Part shown: positions 15,200 to 18,695 of the stretch, piece after piece
Numbering within the stretch: the stretch's first letter is position 1
Layout of the letters: each line of letters opens with the position of its first letter
NCBI GenBank assembly: GCA_013698195.1
Contig: JACCVK010000065.1
Location: 1-18,695 of the forward strand
Length of the DNA: 18,695 nt
Direction of reading: 5' to 3'
Source of the DNA: Actinomycetota bacterium
GTDB lineage: Bacteria; Actinomycetota; Thermoleophilia; Gaiellales; Gaiellaceae
Translations under genes and position numbers: made by a program
Notes under the pieces: model-generated
What the model was told of the DNA's origin: nothing
Databases searched by the model: none
What the model saw: only the letters and a program-made list of their open reading frames with translations

Positions 15200-16665
15200 C
15201 GTTTCCTCTCTGCGCCCTCGTCATTCTGGACGGCTGGGGGATCGCGCCGCCGGGCCCGGGTAACGCGGTCGAGCTCGCCGCCACACCCGTCTTCGACGGG
15301 CTCTGGGCGCGCTATCCACATACGACACTCGCGGCATCGGGGGCCGCTGTCGGGCTCCCCGACGGCCAGATGGGCAACTCGGAGGTCGGGCACCTGACCA
15401 TCGGCTCGGGCCGGATCCTCTTCCAAGACCTCGTTCGGGTGAGCAAGTCGATCGTCGAAGGCTCGTTCTTCGAGAACGAGGCGCTCGTCGGCGCGTTTCG
15501 GCGTGCGGCGGCACGAGGCGGCGACGTACACCTCCTCGGCCTCGTCTCGTACGGTGGAGTTCACTCGCACATCGACCACCTGCGAGCGCTGCTCGAGCTC
15601 GCCGAGCGCGAAGGGATGGCCGATCGCACCTGGATCCACGCGTTCACCGACGGTCGCGACGTCTCTCCCCATGCCGCCGTGAACGATCTTGCCGAGCTCC
15701 CGGCTGGCCGCATAGCGACGATCAGCGGACGCTACTACGCCATGGACCGCGACGCGCGTTGGGAGAGGACAGATCTCGCGCACCGAGCGATCTCCCTCGG
15801 TGCTGCGCCGATCGTGAAGAGTCCGGTCGCTGCCGTGCGCGAGAGCTACGACCGCGGGATCACGGACGAGTTCGTGGCGCCCGTCATTCTCGAGGGGCGT
15901 CCTCGCCTACGTCCGCCGGACGCAGCCATCTTCTTCAACTTCCGGCCAGATCGCGCGCGGCAGCTCTCGGAGCGGCTGCTCGAGGCAGGGGTCGACCTGA
16001 CGACGATGACGCGTTATCGGCCGGACTTCACGTGTCCTGTGGCGTTTGAGGAGCAGCTCGTCGCCAACACGCTCGCGGAGACGCTCGCGGCGAGCGGGGC
16101 GCGCCAGCTGCACGTCGCGGAGACGGAGAAGTACGCGCATGTGACGTACTTCTTCAATGGTGGGGTGGAGGCGGAGTGGGAGGGTGAGACGCGCATCCTG
16201 GTTCCCTCCCCGCGGGACGTTCCGAGTTACGACCTGAAGCCCGAGATGTCGGCTTTCGAGGTGGCCGGGCGGTTCGCGGCTGTTATCGGCGGCGGCTATC
16301 GCTTCGCGGTGATCAACTTCGCGAATCCGGACATGGTCGGGCACACGGGCTCGATTCCTGCGGTCGTCGCGGCGGTGGAGGCCGCAGACCGTTGTCTCCG
16401 GATGGTGGTCGAGGCGGTCCACGATGCGGGCGGCATCTGTCTCGTGACCGCCGACCACGGGAACGCGGAGGTCATGCTCGAGGCTGACGGCGTGAGCCCG
16501 CACACGGCCCACACCACGAACCCGGTGCCGCTGATCGTGACCGCCGACGGTCTTGAGCTGCGCTCTGGAGGCGAGCTCCAGGACCTCGCGCCGACGGTGC
16601 TCGATCTGCTCGGGCTCTCCGTTCCTCCCGAGATGACGGGCTTAGCGATCGCAACCAGCGCGTAA
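15196..16665 (+). CDS. gpmI: 2,3-bisphosphoglycerate-independent phosphoglycerate mutase
   Basis: GpmI interconverts 3- and 2-phosphoglycerate through a phosphoserine intermediate and needs two Mn ions. The 489-residue protein is slightly shorter than the usual ~510. It shows the metal site Asp12 in VILDGWG, the nucleophile Ser62 in GQMGNSEVGH, the transferase-domain motifs LVSYGGVHSH, FTDGRD and GRYYAMDRD, FFNFRPDRARQ, then HVAETEKYAHVTYFFNGG, and the second metal cluster in NPDMVGHTG and VTADHGNAE. GTG 15196 overlaps the tpiA stop by four bases and continues directly into the conserved LDGWG strand, so translation is probably coupled to tpiA. No cofactor-dependent mutase is seen. Its TAA is followed by 48 bases containing the sigma-factor promoter. 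Confidence 0.97.
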   Translation: MTFPLCALVILDGWGIAPPGPGNAVELAATPVFDGLWARYPHTTLAASGAAVGLPDGQMGNSEVGHLTIGSGRILFQDLVRVSKSIVEGSFFENEALVGAFRRAAARGGDVHLLGLVSYGGVHSHIDHLRALLELAEREGMADRTWIHAFTDGRDVSPHAAVNDLAELPAGRIATISGRYYAMDRDARWERTDLAHRAISLGAAPIVKSPVAAVRESYDRGITDEFVAPVILEGRPRLRPPDAAIFFNFRPDRARQLSERLLEAGVDLTTMTRYRPDFTCPVAFEEQLVANTLAETLAASGARQLHVAETEKYAHVTYFFNGGVEAEWEGETRILVPSPRDVPSYDLKPEMSAFEVAGRFAAVIGGGYRFAVINFANPDMVGHTGSIPAVVAAVEAADRCLRMVVEAVHDAGGICLVTADHGNAEVMLEADGVSPHTAHTTNPVPLIVTADGLELRSGGELQDLAPTVLDLLGLSVPPEMTGLAIATSA

Positions 16666-16698
16666 CGTTTCGCCACAAACTCCTCAATAACCCGCTTC

Positions 16699-16704
16699 TA
16701 TACT
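16699..16704 (+). promoter_or_regulatory. -10 box of the ECF sigma gene (leaderless)
   Basis: TATACT, one base from TATAAT, lies nine bases before GTG 16714. The bases between are G+C-rich with no Shine-Dalgarno. The box looks like a housekeeping-sigma element and not an ECF-type GGAAC/CGTC autoregulated promoter. Confidence 0.6.
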
Positions 16705-16713
16705 CCGCGGGCC

Positions 16714-17316
16714 GTGCCGCTCCCACAGCCCGATCCCGGTGTCCTGCGCAAGGCGCAGCGCGGGGACGAGCGGGCCTTCTCGATCATCGTCAGGACGTAC
16801 GAGCAGCCGGTCTACAACTACGTGGTGCGGCTCACGGGCGACCGCGTGCTCTCGGAAGATCTGACGCAGGAGGTCTTCCTGCGCGTCTTTCAGGGGCTGC
16901 CGAGCTTCTCGCTGCGGTCACGGTTCACGACCTGGCTCTTTCAGGTCACGAAGAACCGCGTGCTCGACGAGTTGCGGGCACTGGAGCGGAGGCCGCGGGC
17001 CCTCGTCGGACTCGACGACATTCCCCCGCTCGAGGTCGTGGATGCGCCCGTCGAGCGCACCGAGACGATCGACGCGGGGTGGCGGGCGGTCGCGGCGCTG
17101 AACCCGGATCTGAAGATGGCGCTGCTCCTGCGCGACATCGTCGGTCTTTCGTACGCGGAAATCGCCGAGACGCTCGAGATCACGCTCGCGACCGTCAAGT
17201 GGCGCATCTACAAGGCACGCGAGGAAGTTCAGCTTGCTCTCCAGCGCGAGGGCATCACCGCGTCGACCTCGACCTCGACCTCGACGTCGGCGCCCGTGCA
17301 CGCCGAGCACGCGTAG
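16714..17316 (+). CDS. ECF-family RNA polymerase sigma factor
   Basis: This 200-residue protein has the two domains of extracytoplasmic-function sigma factors. Region 2 lies near residues 10-90, with SEDLTQEVFLRVFQGL and the -10-recognising segment SRFTTWLFQVTKNRVLDELR. Region 4 lies near 122-178, with LNPDLKMALLLRDIVGLSYA and the helix-turn-helix AEIAETLEITLATVKWRIYKA. A linker carries PPLEVVDAP. The tail is an odd Ser-Thr repeat (STSTSTSTS) encoded by TCGACC units, then APVHAEHA. GTG 16714 is supported by TATACT nine bases upstream. No anti-sigma gene is adjacent: gpmI lies upstream and argS downstream. The stimulus and regulon are therefore unknown. Confidence 0.93.
   Translation: MPLPQPDPGVLRKAQRGDERAFSIIVRTYEQPVYNYVVRLTGDRVLSEDLTQEVFLRVFQGLPSFSLRSRFTTWLFQVTKNRVLDELRALERRPRALVGLDDIPPLEVVDAPVERTETIDAGWRAVAALNPDLKMALLLRDIVGLSYAEIAETLEITLATVKWRIYKAREEVQLALQREGITASTSTSTSTSAPVHAEHA
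17263..17289 (+). repeat. TCGACC hexanucleotide microsatellite in the sigma-factor tail
   Basis: Three TCGACC units are followed by TCGACG and TCG. They encode alternating Ser and Thr just before the C-terminus. The unit is in frame, so slippage would change tail length without breaking the gene. Confidence 0.85.
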
Positions 17317-17360
17317 CGGCGCTTCGCAAGCGCGGACCACTAGCTGCGCCGGGCCGCGCC

Positions 17361-17366
17361 TAGGAT
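17361..17366 (+). promoter_or_regulatory. -10 box of argS (leaderless)
   Basis: TAGGAT lies six bases before GTG 17373 in the 56-base gap after the sigma gene, with no Shine-Dalgarno after it. AGGA inside the box could alternatively serve as a weak ribosome-binding site. Confidence 0.4.
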
Positions 17367-17372
17367 GAATGC

Positions 17373-18695
17373 GTGGCGAAAGTTCGGGTCGATTCGTTGT
17401 CCCGCCTCGAGGCGGCGCTTGCCGAGATCGCCGAGATCGACGTCGCGCTCGAGCGGCCAGGCGATCCCGAGCACGGCGACTACGCGACGAACGTCGCCCT
17501 CCGGCTCGCGGGCGGGCGCCGCCAGCCTCCACTCGAGATCGCCGGACAGATTGCGGTAGCGGCGCAGGAAACCGGTCTCGTGGAGCGGGCGGAGACCGCA
17601 GCGCCGGGCTTCGTCAATCTCCGCGTGTCGGACGCATGGCTGGCGGAAGCGCTCGGCGAGATCGTCGCCGCCGGCGACGCGTTTGGAGCCGGCTCGGCCG
17701 CCCCCGCCGAGCGAATCCAGATCGAGGCCGTCTCGGCGAATCCCACGGGGCCGCTCACGGTCGCGCACGGCCGGAACGCGGCCTACGGGGACTCCATCGC
17801 GCGCCTGCTGAGCTTTGCCGGGCACACCGTGGAGCGGGAGTTCTACTACAACGACGCGGGCGCCCAGATGGATCGCTTTCGCGCGTCTGTCGAGGCGCTC
17901 CGGCGTCACGAGGCGCCGCCCGAGGACGGCTACCACGGCGACTATCTGGGCGAGCTGGCGGCACTTCCGGGCGACCCCGTACCGGTGATGCTCGAGCGGA
18001 TCGAAGCGACACTCGAGCGCTTCCGCGTCCACTTCGAGAGCTGGGAGCGCCAGAGCGAGGTCGAGACGGAGATTCCGGAGACGATCTCCCTCCTCGACAC
18101 CTACGAGGAGGATGGGGCGGTCTGGGCCCGGACGAGCGCGCACGGGGACGACAAAGATCGCGTGCTCATCCGCTCCGACGGCACGCCCACGTACTTCGCC
18201 GCCGACGCGCCGTACGTACGCCGGAAGTACGCGAAGGGCTTCGAGCGGATCATCTATGTACTCGGGGCGGATCATCACGGCTACGTGAGCCGTCTTCAGG
18301 CGTTGGCGGAGATGCTCGGGCATCGGCGCGACTCGCTCGAGGTGCTCATCTACCAGCTCGTCAACCTCGTCGAACGTGGCGAGGCGAAGAAGATGTCGAA
18401 ACGTCGCGGCGACGTCGTGTTTCTCGACGAGCTCGTGGACGCGATCGGCGTGGACGCCGCACGTTGGTACCTCGTCACGCGCGGGCACGACCAGGCGATG
18501 GACATCGACGTCGACCTTGCCGCCGAGCGCTCGCAGAAGAACCCTGTCTACTACGTCCAGTACGCGCACGCGCGCATCGCGGGAATCTTGAGAAACGCGG
18601 AGACCGAAGGGAGCCTGGCGGCTCAGAGCCACGAGGTCGATCCTGCCGGCCCGCTCGAGACGGAGGAGCGCGAGCTCGTGAAGCGGCTGCTCGAG
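17373..18695 (+). CDS. argS: Arginyl-tRNA synthetase, 3' end outside the window
   Basis: ArgS charges tRNA-Arg with arginine. The visible 441 codons cover most of the roughly 550-residue family; no stop is reached at the window edge. The N-terminal tRNA-recognition domain shows ERPGDPEHGDYATNVALRLA and PGFVNLRVSD. The class I catalytic core follows with VSANPTGPL, FYYNDAGAQM, DGTPTYFAADAPYVRRKY and IYVLGADHHGYVSRL. KMSKR is intact at residues 340-344. Unusually, the HIGH motif after NPTGPL reads TVAH (residues 129-132): the first His and the Gly are replaced. GTG 17373 is the start because it fits the family N-terminus and has a TAGGAT box six bases upstream. It is monocistronic or first in a following operon. 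Confidence 0.94.
   Translation, partial: MAKVRVDSLSRLEAALAEIAEIDVALERPGDPEHGDYATNVALRLAGGRRQPPLEIAGQIAVAAQETGLVERAETAAPGFVNLRVSDAWLAEALGEIVAAGDAFGAGSAAPAERIQIEAVSANPTGPLTVAHGRNAAYGDSIARLLSFAGHTVEREFYYNDAGAQMDRFRASVEALRRHEAPPEDGYHGDYLGELAALPGDPVPVMLERIEATLERFRVHFESWERQSEVETEIPETISLLDTYEEDGAVWARTSAHGDDKDRVLIRSDGTPTYFAADAPYVRRKYAKGFERIIYVLGADHHGYVSRLQALAEMLGHRRDSLEVLIYQLVNLVERGEAKKMSKRRGDVVFLDELVDAIGVDAARWYLVTRGHDQAMDIDVDLAAERSQKNPVYYVQYAHARIAGILRNAETEGSLAAQSHEVDPAGPLETEERELVKRLLE

Noticed and set aside
17340..18632. 430-residue open frame antisense to argS
   Set aside because: It mirrors argS codons (runs such as DEVDELVDEH) and argS on the plus strand is unambiguous.

Overview
The window is high-G+C, densely packed bacterial chromosome. 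The gene set (uvrC, whiA, gap, pgk, tpiA, gpmI, argS, an S9 peptidase and an ECF sigma factor) and the apparent abundance of leaderless start codons point to an actinobacterium. A deep-branching, Thermoleophilia-like lineage is my best guess, from general resemblance only. It looks like core chromosome: I see no insertion sequence, phage gene or CRISPR array.

Layout. 1-44 is the 5' part of a tRNA-Leu(CAG) gene on the minus strand. 117-576 (-) is a Bcp/PrxQ-type peroxiredoxin broken by a one-base frameshift. 617-1857 (+) holds three small unrecognised membrane proteins in a row. 1866-2752 (-) is a secreted LpqC/PHB-depolymerase-like esterase, also frameshifted, and 2812-4272 (-) is a secreted glycoside-hydrolase-like protein. 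4293-6131 (+) is uvrC, ending in a 30-bp perfect palindrome that also carries the stop codon of the convergent gene. 6152-8796 (-) is a two-gene unit, pruA followed by a YbhN/LPG-synthase-type membrane protein. 8823-10423 (+) is an O6-alkylguanine-DNA alkyltransferase overlapping whiA by four bases. 10527-16665 is a glycolytic block: gap and pgk, then an S9 peptidase on the opposite strand, then tpiA overlapping gpmI. 16714-17316 is an ECF sigma factor, and 17373 to the window end is argS (3' end missing).

How the genes work together. gap, pgk, tpiA and gpmI cover the triose-phosphate to 2-phosphoglycerate steps of glycolysis and gluconeogenesis. uvrC and the alkyltransferase are DNA repair genes flanking the whiA regulator. 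In many Gram-positive bacteria uvrC and whiA bracket rapZ and yvcK; here those two are absent and pruA, the membrane protein and the alkyltransferase lie between.

The most striking regulatory pattern is that nine genes have a TANNNT -10 hexamer only 6-9 bases before the start codon, so their mRNAs are probably leaderless. Two divergent pairs (GH-like/uvrC and pruA/alkyltransferase) have -10 boxes that physically overlap on opposite strands. Other points worth checking are two restorable frameshifts in the first 2.1 kb, unusually compact Pgk and TpiA, a 15-bp in-frame tandem repeat inside the alkyltransferase gene, and a degenerate HIGH motif in ArgS. No stretch longer than about 110 bases lacks a gene. 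I did not find a clearly new multi-gene system.
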